The translations under genes were made by a program, and so were the position numbers. A DNA stretch of 64,000 nt from assembly GCF_000024165.1 (NCBI RefSeq), contig NC_013194.1, forward strand, positions 1,984,001 through 2,048,000. Direction: 5' to 3'. This stretch comes from Accumulibacter phosphatis. GTDB lineage: Bacteria > Pseudomonadota > Gammaproteobacteria > Burkholderiales > Rhodocyclaceae. The notes below the pieces were generated by a model that saw only the letters and a list, made by a program, of their open reading frames with translations, was not told the DNA's origin and ran no database searches. Below, piece by piece: positions 7,642 to 16,547 of the stretch. Position 1 is the first letter of the stretch. Each line of letters begins with the position of its first letter.

Positions 7642-8883
7642 ATGGAACAGGGGATCACCCCGGAAGCGTCGATCGAAACCCTCCGGGTGCCCGGCGCGGC
7701 GCCGATCAAGATGTGGACCGAAGGCGTGCCGGTCGAGGAGGAAGCGCGTCAGCAGTTGATCAATACCGCGCGCCTGCCTTTCATCTTCCGCCATCTGGCG
7801 GTGATGCCGGATGTGCATCTCGGCAAGGGCTCGACGATAGGCAGCGTCATCCCGACGCGCGGCGCGATCATCCCGGCGGCGGTGGGCGTGGACATCGGCT
7901 GCGGAATGATCGCCACGCGCACGACGCTGGACGCCGCCGACCTGCCCGACAATCTGCATGGCCTGCGCAGTGCCATCGAGCGCGCCGTCCCGCACGGGCG
8001 CACGGTCGGCCGCGGCCGGCGTGACGAAGGCAGCTGGGAGAACCCGCCGGATCTGGTCAACGCGCACTGGGCGGTGTTGTTGCCGCGCTTCCAGCGCCTC
8101 GTCGAGAAATACCCGCGCCTGAAGAGCACCAACAACCACAAGCACCTGGGTACGCTGGGCACCGGCAATCACTTCATCGAGGTGTGCCTCGACGAGGCCC
8201 AGCGCGTGTGGCTGATGCTGCACTCCGGGTCGCGCGGCGTCGGCAACGCCATTGGCTGCACGTTCATCGAACTGGCGCAGGCGGACATGCGGCAACATCT
8301 CGCCAGGCTGCCGGACCGCGACCTGGCCTATCTCGAAGAAGGCAGCGCGCACTTCGCCGACTATGTCGAGGCGGTCGCCTGGGCGCAGGACTACGCCCGC
8401 CACAACCGCGCGGCGATGATGGCCAACCTGATCGCCGCCGCGCGCACGGCGATCGGCAAACCTTTCGCTGTCGACGTCGAAGCGGTGAACTGTCATCACA
8501 ACTACGTGCAGAGAGAAACGCACTTCGGCGCCGAGATCTTCGTCACCCGCAAGGGCGCGGTATCGGCCCGGCAGGGCGAACTGGGCATCATCCCCGGGTC
8601 GATGGGCGCGCGCAGCTACATCGTGCGCGGCCTCGGCAACCCGGAGTCGTTCTGCTCGTGCAGCCACGGCGCCGGCCGCGTCATGAGCCGCAACGAAGCC
8701 CGCCGCCGCTTTACCGTCGCCGATCAGGAACGCGCCACCGCACACGTCGAATGCCGCAAGGACAAGGACGTCATCGACGAGATCCCGATGGCCTACAAGG
8801 ACATCGACGCGGTGATGCACGCGCAGCGCTCGCTGGTCGAAGTGGTGCATACCCTGCGGCAGGTGGTGTGTGTGAAGGGCTGA
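7642..8883 (+). CDS. rtcB: RtcB, RNA-splicing 3'-P ligase
   Basis: RtcB joins RNA 2',3'-cyclic phosphate or 3'-phosphate ends to 5'-OH ends with GTP and Mn2+. The 413-residue product shows the metal and GMP-binding motifs in order: VDIGCGM (Asp and Cys ligands), GTLGTGNHFIEV (His), LHSGSRGVGN (His), CHHNYV (His) and CSCSHGAGR, whose His is the guanylylation site. The length is that of typical bacterial RtcB. The start is ATG 7642 with AAAGGAG upstream. It follows the slipin gene after 109 bases and precedes rtcA in the same direction. Confidence 0.97.
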   Translation: MEQGITPEASIETLRVPGAAPIKMWTEGVPVEEEARQQLINTARLPFIFRHLAVMPDVHLGKGSTIGSVIPTRGAIIPAAVGVDIGCGMIATRTTLDAADLPDNLHGLRSAIERAVPHGRTVGRGRRDEGSWENPPDLVNAHWAVLLPRFQRLVEKYPRLKSTNNHKHLGTLGTGNHFIEVCLDEAQRVWLMLHSGSRGVGNAIGCTFIELAQADMRQHLARLPDRDLAYLEEGSAHFADYVEAVAWAQDYARHNRAAMMANLIAAARTAIGKPFAVDVEAVNCHHNYVQRETHFGAEIFVTRKGAVSARQGELGIIPGSMGARSYIVRGLGNPESFCSCSHGAGRVMSRNEARRRFTVADQERATAHVECRKDKDVIDEIPMAYKDIDAVMHAQRSLVEVVHTLRQVVCVKG

Positions 8884-9041
8884 ACCATCGGTCGGTCGGC
8901 GGCGAGGCACCGGCAGTGACGATGGACCCCTGCGCCCGCTGCGCGCGGTGCGCAGTCTCGACTATCGTCGGCAAGGGCGCTGAGCTTTTCTCCTCGATCG
9001 CTTATGGTCGAGATGACGGTTTGCGCTTCAAGGGCGCTACC

Positions 9042-9090
9042 CAGTAAGCAGTAACCAGTAACCAGTAACCAGTAACCAGTAACCAGTAAC
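9042..9090 (+). repeat. Heptamer tandem repeat CAGTAAC x7
   Basis: Seven head-to-tail copies of CAGTAAC (the first reads CAGTAAG) fill the gap between rtcB and rtcA and end 19 bases before the rtcA start. Such heptamers recur in many genomes and read VTGYWLL on the minus strand; here that reading is not a gene. The bases just after the last unit (CAGGAAG) supply the only ribosome-site-like sequence for rtcA, so copy number could change rtcA expression. Confidence 0.9.
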
Positions 9091-9109
9091 CAGGAAGCCA
9101 TCGAACAAC

Positions 9110-10183
9110 ATGGAAACGATCACCCTCGACGGCGCGCAAGGCGAAGGCGGCGGGCAGATTCTGCGCAGCGCGCTGACGCTGTCGATGATCAGCGGCCGGG
9201 CCTTCCGCCTCGAACGCATTCGTGCCGGGCGGGCCAGACCCGGCCTGCTGCGTCAGCACCTCACCGCCGTGCAGGCGGCGGCGACGATTTCGGGCGCACA
9301 CGTCGAAGGCGCTTCGCCCGCTTCGCAGTCGCTGTTCTTCGCACCGGGCGCGCTGCGCGGCGGCGACTACCATTTTGCCATCGGCAGCGCCGGCAGTTGC
9401 ACGCTCGTTCTGCAGACCGTCCTGCCGGCGCTATGGTATGCCGACCGCCCGGCAACGGTAACGGTCAGCGGCGGTACGCACAACCCGGCCGCACCGCCGG
9501 CCGACTTCCTGATCCGCGCCTGGCTACCGCTGCTGCGGCGGATGGGCGTGCAGACCAAGATCGAGCTGCTGCGCCACGGCTTCTATCCTGCCGGCGGCGG
9601 TCAGGTGCGCGCCGAGGTTGCGCCCGGCAAGCCGCTTGGCCTGACGCTGCTCGAGCGTGGCGCCTGGCAAGGCACGCGCGCGACCGCCATCGTCGCCGGT
9701 GTGCCGCACGACGTCGCCCGCCGCGAACTGACGCAACTCGCGCGGCGCATTCCGCAACTTCAGGGCGAATGCCGCGTCCTGCCGCATCAAGAAGGTCCGG
9801 GCAACGCCCTGCTCGTCGACCTCGAGCATGCCGCCGTGCACGAAGTCTTTACCGGCTTTGGCGCGCGCGGCGTCAGCGCCGAACATGTTGCCGACCGGGT
9901 CGCCAAAGCTGTCCGCGGCTATCTTGACAGCCCGGGCGGGGTTGGCGAGCACCTCGCGGATCAGTTGGTGTTGCCGCTGGCGCTGGCCGGCAGCGGCAGC
10001 TTCAGCACCGGCAAACCGTCGAGCCACCTGTTGACCAATCTGGCGGTGATCGGCGCCTTCCTACCGGTAGCCATGCACGTCAGCGAGAGCGGTGGCTGCT
10101 GGCGTGTCGACATCGGCGGTGCGGCGCCTGGCGGTCTGGCCGCTGCCGCAGACAAGGGCGCAGGTCCGCGTCGCGACGAGTGA
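9110..10183 (+). CDS. rtcA: RtcA, RNA 3'-terminal phosphate cyclase
   Basis: RtcA turns RNA 3'-phosphates into 2',3'-cyclic phosphates with ATP, making ends that RtcB can seal. The 357-residue product begins with the family motif DGAQGEGGGQILRSAL and carries PGLLRQHL, GSAGSCTLVLQTVLPAL, GFYPAGGGQV and, near the C-terminus, the catalytic histidine motif GEHLADQ. It is slightly longer than the E. coli enzyme because of an Ala/Gly-rich tail. ATG 9110 is the only sensible start; the purine-rich site (AGGAAG) is about 13 bases away, so translation may be weak. Last gene of the rtc operon. Confidence 0.96.
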   Translation: METITLDGAQGEGGGQILRSALTLSMISGRAFRLERIRAGRARPGLLRQHLTAVQAAATISGAHVEGASPASQSLFFAPGALRGGDYHFAIGSAGSCTLVLQTVLPALWYADRPATVTVSGGTHNPAAPPADFLIRAWLPLLRRMGVQTKIELLRHGFYPAGGGQVRAEVAPGKPLGLTLLERGAWQGTRATAIVAGVPHDVARRELTQLARRIPQLQGECRVLPHQEGPGNALLVDLEHAAVHEVFTGFGARGVSAEHVADRVAKAVRGYLDSPGGVGEHLADQLVLPLALAGSGSFSTGKPSSHLLTNLAVIGAFLPVAMHVSESGGCWRVDIGGAAPGGLAAAADKGAGPRRDE

Positions 10184-10361
10184 GTTGCGCGGGCAAGTGA
10201 GCGTGCCGGCGGCGGCTCGGCCGCCGGTGCAGGGCAAGGGCTGCCGCCGGTTCTTCAGCGCAGCGGGCCGCTCGTTCAAGCTGCGGGACTTGAACGACGC
10301 GAGCCGCGATCCGGCAAACGGCAAAGGGTAGAATGAGCGCTCACCTTGCCAGGAGCAGCCC

Positions 10362-10886
10362 ATGAGCGTTTCCCTTGTTCTGACCGTTATTGGCGATGAT
10401 CGCCCAGGTCTCGTCGAACAGCTTGCCACTGCCGTCAGTCTGCATCACGGCAACTGGCTGGAGTCGTCGATGTCGAATCTGTCCGGCAAGTTTGCGGGTA
10501 TCGTCTGCGTCAGCGTTCCCGAGGAACAACTCGTTGCCCTTACCGACGCGCTCGCCGCCTTGCCCGGTCTTCGCGTCACTTCCGAGGTCTCCCACTCGCC
10601 TGTGGCGCAGGCTGGCAATCGGCGGCTGAAGCTTTCGCTGGTTGGTCACGACCGCATCGGCATCGTGCGCGAGGTCTCGCAAGTCCTTGCCCGGCACGCA
10701 CTCAATGTCGAGGATCTGAGCACCTACACGGCCAGCGCACCGATGTCCGCCGGAATGCTGTTCCATGCGAGCGTCGAGCTGACCGCCTCGTCGACGTTTG
10801 ACGTGAGGGCGCTCACCAGCGAGCTGGAGGACCTTTCGAACGACCTGATGGTAGACATCACTCTTGACGAGGCGATTCGTATTTGA
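10362..10886 (+). CDS. ACT-domain protein, glycine cleavage repressor-like
   Basis: The 174-residue protein consists of two ACT domains: LVLTVIGDDRPGLVEQLATAV (residues 4-80) and LKLSLVGHDRIGIVREVSQVL (about 88-165). This is the layout of GcvR and related regulators, which bind small molecules such as amino acids and usually act by protein contacts rather than by binding DNA. No gcv gene lies nearby, so the pathway is uncertain. The start ATG 10362 has AGGAG nine bases upstream. The 178 bases before it hold no gene I can support. Confidence 0.8.
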   Translation: MSVSLVLTVIGDDRPGLVEQLATAVSLHHGNWLESSMSNLSGKFAGIVCVSVPEEQLVALTDALAALPGLRVTSEVSHSPVAQAGNRRLKLSLVGHDRIGIVREVSQVLARHALNVEDLSTYTASAPMSAGMLFHASVELTASSTFDVRALTSELEDLSNDLMVDITLDEAIRI

Positions 10887-11119
10887 GGTCCTGTGGATCG
10901 GTCGGCGATGTCACCTCGCCCATGCGGCGAAGTGGTGCGTCTCTGTGCAGCGGGCGCTGCGAGGTGTCGGTATCCTTTACACTAGGTGGCGGGGAAAGAT
11001 TGCAAAGTACATTAAAGCAGCAATATAAGAGTATGGTGCGAAATTTGCTTGCTGATTTTTCTTATACTGCGACGGAATTGCTTATGCCCTGTTGACGCGC
11101 TGTTTCGCAAGGAGATCTC

Positions 11120-14100
11120 ATGAAGAAGCATGGCCACAATCGCTTCGGTTGGTTGTTCAACGGCGACCCCACGGCGTCGACCCAGCCTTTTTCCCGGGAT
11201 GGTGGTGCTGAGACGATCGTCTCGCGCGACGAGTACCTGTCTGCGGGGCGCGACGACGGCACCAATGCGCGGAGCGCGACGAGCCCGAGTCTGGCGTCGT
11301 TGCTTGATACGAGCGCGCCAGACAGTCTGGCGGAGTCCAGCGTCTTTGGCGCAAGCGCTTTTTCCGCTGCACTTTCCCCGGCACTAGCCGCTGTTCCGAT
11401 CAACCGCAACCCGGTTGCCAATAGCGACAGTTATAGCACCCGCCCCAACCAGCCGCTGACCGTCGTCGCACCGGGTCTGCTGGGCAACGACAAGGATCCC
11501 GACGGCGATTCCCTGAGTGTGTCGGTCCTCAACGTCACCGGTCTGTCGGGCAAGGGCGTGATCAGCTCAGGCGCGGACGGTAGCTTCATCTTCACGCCCA
11601 ACGCGGGCTTCGCCGGCGACGCGACGTTCACCTACACCATCAGCGATGGATTTGGCGGCTCGGACACGGCCAGTGCCGTGATTCACGTCACCAATGCCGC
11701 GCCGGACGCGATTGCCGACGAGTTTTTCGTCCATGCCGGCCGCGTACTGTCGGTGGCTGCGCCGGGTCTGCTGGCCAACGACAGGGACTCCGACGGCGAT
11801 TCCCTCAGCGTGTCGGTCCTCAATGTCACCGGTCTGTCGGGCAAGGGCGTGATCAACCCACGCGCTGACGGCGGCTTCACCTTCACGCCCAACGCCGGCT
11901 TCATCGGCGACGCGACGTTTACCTACTCCATCAGCGATGGATTCGGCGGCTCGGACACGGCCAATGCCGTGATTCACGTCACCAATGCCGCGCCAGTGGC
12001 GAGCGACGACCATTTCAGCACGCGCGGCAATCGTGCGCTCACCCTGAGCGCCCCCGGCCTGCTGGTCAACGATCGTGACGCCGACGGCGACGCCTTGCGG
12101 GTGAGCGCCACCAACACGGCAGGGCTGCAAGGCTCGCTCAGCAGCGCGCCGGATGGCGGCTTCACTTTCACGCCGCGGTTGGGCTTCGTCGGCACGACCA
12201 AATTCTCCTACACGGTCAGCGACGGCAACGGCGGTACCGCCACCGCCGTGGCCAGCATCGACGTGGTCAACCAAGCACCGGACGCGAACGCCGACGAGTA
12301 CTTCGTTCATGCCGGCGGCGTACTGACGGTGGCCGCGCCGGGCCTGCTGGCCAACGACAAGGATTCCGACGGCGATTCCCTCAGCGTGTCGTCCCTCAAC
12401 GTCACCGGCCTGTCGGGCAAGGGCGTGATCATCCCACGCGCGGACGGCAGCTTCACCTTCACGCCCAGCGCGGGCTTCGCCGGCGACGCGACCTTCACCT
12501 ACTACATCAGCGATGGATTCGGCGGTTCGAGCACGGCCAATGCCGTGATTCACGTCACCAATGCCGCGCCAGTGGCGAGCGACGACCATTTCAGCACGCG
12601 CGGCAATCGTGCGCTCACCCTGAGCGCCCCCGGCCTGCTGGTCAACGACCGTGACGCCGACGGCGACGCCTTGCGGGTGAGCGCCACCAACACGGCAGGG
12701 CTGCAAGGCTCGCTCAGCAGCGCGCCGGATGGCGGCTTCACTTTCACGCCGCGGTTGGGCTTCGTCGGCACGACCAAATTCTCCTACACGGTCAGCGACG
12801 GCAACGGCGGTACCGCCACCGCCGTGGCCAGCATCGACGTGGTCAACCAAGCACCGGACGCGAACGCCGACGAGTACTTCGTTCACGCCGGCGGCGTACT
12901 GACGGTGGCCGCGCCGGGCCTGCTGGCCAACGACACGGACGCCGACGGCGATTCCCTCAGCGTGTCGTCCCTCAACGTCACCGGCCTGTCGGGCAAGGGC
13001 GTGGTCAGCCCACGTGCGGACGGCAGCTTCACCTTCACGCCCAACACGGGCTTCGTCGGCGACGCGACGTTCACCTACACGATCAACGATGGATTCGGTG
13101 GCAATGCGACCGCCACGGCGCTCGTCCATGTCGGCAATGCCGCTCCGGTGGCGGTAGAGGATTCCTATTCGGTGCACGTCGGCCGGACCTTGGCGGTCGC
13201 TGCGCCTGGCCTTCTCGCCAACGACAGCGACGCCAACGGGGATCCGCTGCAGGTGACCTCGCTCAACGTCACCGGCCTCCAGGGCACCTTGTCGCCGTTT
13301 GCCGACGGCCACTTCAGCTTCACTCCGACGGCTGGCTTTACCGGCACGACCAGCTTCAACTACACGATCAGCGATGGTTTCGGCGGCACGTCGACCGCAA
13401 AGGTCAATATCGACGTTTTCAACAACAAGCCGGTCGTCAACAACGACACCTACAACATCCGCCCGAACCAGGTGTTGAGCGTCGCCGCCCCCGGCCTGCT
13501 GGCCAACGACAGCGACCCCGACGGCGACACGCTGAGTGTGGTGGCCCTGGACGTCAGCGGCCTGCGCGGCAGCATTACCCCGTTTGCCGACGGCCACTTC
13601 AGCTTCACCCCGACGACGGATTTTGCCGGTACCACCAGCTTCAGGTACACGGTCAGCGACGGCGCCGGCGGTACGGCGACCGGCACGGCCACCATCAACC
13701 TGGTCAACAGTTCGCCAGTCGCGGTCAACGACCGCTATGCTGTCTATGCTGGCCGGACACTCGAGGTTGCCGCGCCCGGGTTGCTGGGCAACGACAGCGA
13801 CGCAGATGGCGATGCCCTTACCGCCAAGCTGGCCGACGTTACGGGTCTGCAGGGCTCAATCTCGCTCCTTGCCGATGGCCACTTCATCTTCACCCCGAAG
13901 GCCGGTTTCACGGGGCGGACGAGCTTCAGCTACACGACGAGCGACGGCTTCGGCGGCACGGCGACCGCAACCGCCGCGATCGATGTCGTGCCGATTCCCA
14001 CCAAGACGGTGAGCATAGGTAATGCTCCCGATCGCCAGTCCGGCCTTGGCGGCCAGTGGGCAGCCGCGTGGACCAACGCGGACATCGTCACTTCTATCGT

Positions 14101-14674
14101 CCACAAAGCCGACTACACGAATGCGACGGAGACCTGGAGCGCGGTGCGCTTGAACGGAGTAAGCCCGCAGACCCTGGCGGGAGGCGACATTTACGCTGGC
14201 GACCTGGGGGTCAGCGGGCAGTCGGAGGCAAGCAGCCCGGTGCGGCAGGAAATCGACGGCAAGGAAGCCTTGCGATTCAACCTCGCCGAGAGCGCAACCG
14301 GACTGACGGTCTATCTGTCGCGTCTTTTCACTCAGGACGACGGCGGCGACTTTGTCGAAAGCGGGCGTCTGCGTTTGCTCGACGCCGATGGTCATGTTGT
14401 CAAGGAAACGAGCTTCCACGCCGGCGGCGCGGCGGGAACGCAGGCCATCACCCTGACATCGGACCTGGCTTTCAGCGCCATCGAGCTGAGTGCCGGCGTC
14501 TACGACGGCAGCACCTTCGTCCCGGGGGGCTATGCCCACGCGGACGGCAGCTTTGCCGCGACGGTGACGAGCGATGCCGTGGGAGTCAAGCACGGCAGTG
14601 ACTTCCTGGTCGACAAGATTGACTTCCAGGTGCCGGTCCTGGGTGTGCCGCTGACCGACGTCTTTGCCCCGTAG
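11120..14674 (+). CDS. Large repeat protein with nine cadherin-like (tandem-95 type) domains
   Basis: The 1,184-residue protein has a polar N-terminus of about 90 residues without a classical signal peptide. Nine repeats of about 96 residues follow, each opening with NxDxYxxxxxxxLxVxAPGLLxND and holding DxDGDxLxV, FTFTPxxGFxGxxxFxYxxSDG. A unique C-terminal domain of about 220 residues ends in VPLTDVFAP. The acidic DxDGD loops are typical for calcium-binding extracellular repeats of type I-secreted adhesins; I see no secretion genes beside it, so the route is inferred. The start ATG 11120 has AAGGAGA upstream. Repeats 3-4 and 5-6 are nearly identical at DNA level. Confidence 0.85.
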   Translation: MKKHGHNRFGWLFNGDPTASTQPFSRDGGAETIVSRDEYLSAGRDDGTNARSATSPSLASLLDTSAPDSLAESSVFGASAFSAALSPALAAVPINRNPVANSDSYSTRPNQPLTVVAPGLLGNDKDPDGDSLSVSVLNVTGLSGKGVISSGADGSFIFTPNAGFAGDATFTYTISDGFGGSDTASAVIHVTNAAPDAIADEFFVHAGRVLSVAAPGLLANDRDSDGDSLSVSVLNVTGLSGKGVINPRADGGFTFTPNAGFIGDATFTYSISDGFGGSDTANAVIHVTNAAPVASDDHFSTRGNRALTLSAPGLLVNDRDADGDALRVSATNTAGLQGSLSSAPDGGFTFTPRLGFVGTTKFSYTVSDGNGGTATAVASIDVVNQAPDANADEYFVHAGGVLTVAAPGLLANDKDSDGDSLSVSSLNVTGLSGKGVIIPRADGSFTFTPSAGFAGDATFTYYISDGFGGSSTANAVIHVTNAAPVASDDHFSTRGNRALTLSAPGLLVNDRDADGDALRVSATNTAGLQGSLSSAPDGGFTFTPRLGFVGTTKFSYTVSDGNGGTATAVASIDVVNQAPDANADEYFVHAGGVLTVAAPGLLANDTDADGDSLSVSSLNVTGLSGKGVVSPRADGSFTFTPNTGFVGDATFTYTINDGFGGNATATALVHVGNAAPVAVEDSYSVHVGRTLAVAAPGLLANDSDANGDPLQVTSLNVTGLQGTLSPFADGHFSFTPTAGFTGTTSFNYTISDGFGGTSTAKVNIDVFNNKPVVNNDTYNIRPNQVLSVAAPGLLANDSDPDGDTLSVVALDVSGLRGSITPFADGHFSFTPTTDFAGTTSFRYTVSDGAGGTATGTATINLVNSSPVAVNDRYAVYAGRTLEVAAPGLLGNDSDADGDALTAKLADVTGLQGSISLLADGHFIFTPKAGFTGRTSFSYTTSDGFGGTATATAAIDVVPIPTKTVSIGNAPDRQSGLGGQWAAAWTNADIVTSIVHKADYTNATETWSAVRLNGVSPQTLAGGDIYAGDLGVSGQSEASSPVRQEIDGKEALRFNLAESATGLTVYLSRLFTQDDGGDFVESGRLRLLDADGHVVKETSFHAGGAAGTQAITLTSDLAFSAIELSAGVYDGSTFVPGGYAHADGSFAATVTSDAVGVKHGSDFLVDKIDFQVPVLGVPLTDVFAP
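11991..13142 (+). repeat. 576-bp direct duplication inside the cadherin-like gene
   Basis: The DNA from 11991 to about 12566 recurs at 12567 to about 13142 with few changes. Each copy encodes two repeats (one opening PVASDDHFSTRGNRAL, one opening PDANADEYFVHAGGVL). The near identity at silent sites points to a recent unequal exchange, so repeat number probably varies between strains. Confidence 0.85.
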
Positions 14675-14699
14675 CAGCGGCCGAGCTACGGGATTTTTG

Positions 14700-14845
14700 G
14701 CCGAGTATCCCGGATGAAATGAAATGGAATTCGGGGCAAGGTTCGAGGTGCCTGGGGATCCCGGATTCCGCTGGCGCTGCATCCGGGCTACGGGATTGGC
14801 GGCCGAGTAGCCCGGATGAAATGAAATGAAATCCGGGGGCCAGCT
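14700..14845 (+). repeat. REP-like extragenic repeats
   Basis: CCCGGATGAAATGAAATG occurs twice (about 14709 and 14812), each time in a GCTACGGGATT...GGCCGAGTA(T/G)CCCGGAT context, with CATCCGGGCTACGGG in reverse between them. These are palindromic extragenic repeats of the same general type as those at 61.5-61.9 kb. They fill the 240-base gap between two exported-protein genes. Confidence 0.65.
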
Positions 14846-14913
14846 CAACAGCAATCCTCTCGTCGGCACAAGACTGATTTCGCGCCGACGGGAGCCAACA
14901 CAACGGGAATCAT

Positions 14914-15474
14914 ATGAAACTCTCCACCACCTTACGAAAGTTCCACGCTGCCGTGCTGATCGGCTGTTTTTTCATGGCCGCCAACGCGTCGGCCACGCTC
15001 CTCGTCGAGCAATTGCCTGCCGTGACGGCTGTCGGCCAGCAAGCCGACAAAAGTACGGGGCCCTATGCCGAAAGCGTGGCCGTGCCGGCGCCGGCGTCGA
15101 TCAACAGAATCTCCTGGTGGGGCTACTACCTCGCCGGCAGCGTCCTCGACGACAGCTTCGTCATCGCGCTCGGCGGCAAGACGCAAAGCGGTAGTGTGAA
15201 GAGCGTTGCCGATGGCTCCGTAGATGGCCTTGATCTCTACCGTTACGAACTGACGCTTGCCACCCCGTTCGCCGTTACCGGGGTGACGCCGCTCGAACTG
15301 GCGCTGGTCAACGATAGCTTCGACGTCGAATGGTATTGGCAAGGCGCGGCCACCCTTGATGGCCGACGTGCCCTCGCCATGCTGCAGGTGCCGGAGCCCG
15401 GAATGCCTGGAGTCTTCGGGATCGGTCTCCTCGTGCTTGCTCTATCCTCCAGGCGCCGGCTGACCCGTAGCTGA
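14914..15474 (+). CDS. PEP-CTERM sorting domain protein
   Basis: The 186-residue product has a signal peptide (MKLSTTLRKFHAAVLIGCFFM, then a cleavage-like ANASA) and a C-terminal VPEPGMPGVFGIGLLVLAL helix followed by the basic tail SSRRR. The mature part includes RISWWGYYLAG and VEWYWQGA and looks like a small beta-rich secreted domain with no named family. It would be handled by the same exosortase as the other two PEP-CTERM proteins in this window. Confidence 0.85.
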   Translation: MKLSTTLRKFHAAVLIGCFFMAANASATLLVEQLPAVTAVGQQADKSTGPYAESVAVPAPASINRISWWGYYLAGSVLDDSFVIALGGKTQSGSVKSVADGSVDGLDLYRYELTLATPFAVTGVTPLELALVNDSFDVEWYWQGAATLDGRRALAMLQVPEPGMPGVFGIGLLVLALSSRRRLTRS

Positions 15475-15549
15475 CCGCCCGGCGACTGGCGTGGGCCTGA
15501 CGACAGGCCCGACCGACTGCACGATCTTCGTTGTGGCAGGCCTGGGCAG

Positions 15550-15745
15550 GCCGACCCGCGAGCTGCGGCTATCGCGGCGCCTTGACCGTCCTCAGAAGGG
15601 CTACCGCCGCCATGCGCGGTGCCTCGTAGTCGAAGCACCCCAGGAGCTTTCCGAGAAATCCCGCACCCCACGCCGCGGCGCAAACGCACGAATACGTCAA
15701 ACGGCGCATCCTCGGCGTGCGGCAGATGCGTCCTTCGCCCTTCGC
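15550..15745 (-). pseudogene. Internally deleted copy of the DUF1360 locus
   Basis: Bases 15549-15632 match 27162-27232 and bases 15640-15740 match 27650-27750, in the same order. The second block encodes the start of the DUF1360 domain (HAEDAPFDVFVRLRRG on the minus strand, compared with HAEDGPFDVFVHLRRG in the intact gene). About 420 bases present in the 27-kb locus are missing here. It is a duplicate that lost its middle. Confidence 0.65.
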
Positions 15746-15830
15746 CCGCTCCAAGCGCTTGGCACAGCCCTTGATGCATCCCGTTACCAGGCATAGATTT
15801 TGGGATCTACCCCGGCAGCCGGAGGCAGCC

Positions 15831-16091
15831 ATGAGCCAAGTCGCCAAACTCTTCAGCAACGGTCGCAGCCAGGCTGTGCGGCTGCCCGCTGCCTATCGCT
15901 TCGATACCAAGGAAGTCTTCATCCGCCAGGATCCGGAAACCGGCGACGTCATCCTGTCACGTAAGCCGGTGGATTGGGATGGCTTTTTTGCCGCGCTCAG
16001 AGGTGCCGATGTGCCGTTGGATTTTCTCGACAAGAACGAACGGAGCCAACCGGAACAAGATCGGGACCCTTTCAGCGGGTGGGGTGAATGA
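15831..16091 (+). CDS. vapB: VapB-type antitoxin (AbrB/SpoVT fold)
   Basis: The 86-residue protein opens with the swapped-hairpin DNA-binding motif AKLFSNGRSQAVRLPAAYRF, then VFIRQDPETGDVILS, as in chromosomal VapB antitoxins. Its C-terminus (FFAALRGADVPLDFLDKNERSQ) is the expected toxin-binding part. The start is ATG 15831 after GGAGGC. Its stop codon overlaps the start of the toxin gene, as is usual for coupled translation of such pairs. The antitoxin looks intact while its toxin does not. Confidence 0.9.
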   Translation: MSQVAKLFSNGRSQAVRLPAAYRFDTKEVFIRQDPETGDVILSRKPVDWDGFFAALRGADVPLDFLDKNERSQPEQDRDPFSGWGE

Positions 16092-16546
16092 AGCGCTTCA
16101 TGCTCGACACCAACGCAGCAAGCGAACTGATGAAGGAGAATCCAGCCCTCGTTCGGCGAGTCGTGGCCGCACCAATGGCATCGCTTTGCATCTCGGCCAT
16201 CAGCGAGGGCGGGTTGCTCTTTGCCCAGGCAAAGCGGCCGAAGGCAAGGCGGCTCCATCGCGCCGTGCGTGAGTTCTTGCGGCGCGTTGATGTGCTGCCT
16301 TGGGACAGTGCTGTGGCGGAGCACTACGGCGTGGTGCGAGCCGACCTGGCGCGCTACGGAAAGACGCATGCCCCGCTCGATCTGCTGATTGCCACGCATG
16401 CGCTCAGCGTCGGCGCTGTGCTGGTGACGGTTCTCTCAGGTTGCCGGTCTGCTGGTCGAGGATTGGACGGATTGAACCCTGCCTCCGTCCTGAGTCCTGA
16501 GTCCGGCGCCCGGAGAGATCCCCGGCCACCCGGGGACAGCCCTTAA
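16088..16546 (+). pseudogene. vapC: VapC-type PIN toxin with C-terminal frameshift
   Basis: The frame begins like a PIN-domain RNase (MLDTNAASELMK, first acidic site; later CISAISEGGLLFAQA and HAPLDLLIATHALSVGAVLVT). After VLVT the family continues with NDRAF, holding a conserved acidic residue, and a short end. Here the coding phase shifts: the expected end FSQVAGLLVEDWTD is readable in another frame and stops at 16475, while the actual frame runs on to 16546. A deletion of about 11 bases that removed the NDRA codons explains this. The product probably lacks activity. The overlap with vapB is intact. Confidence 0.75.
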
Positions 16547-16547
16547 A

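Noticed and set aside
9042..9090. Possible CRISPR-like repeat
   Set aside because: The units are 7 bases with no spacers; it is a simple tandem repeat. No CRISPR array was seen anywhere in the window.
8793..9219. Minus-strand frames with VTGYWLL repeats
   Set aside because: They are readings of the CAGTAAC heptamer repeat and overlap rtcB and rtcA; not genes.
11567..13597. 676-residue open frame antisense to the cadherin-like gene
   Set aside because: It mirrors the repeats of the real gene, has no ribosome site and its product is only a shadow of the GC-rich repeat codons.
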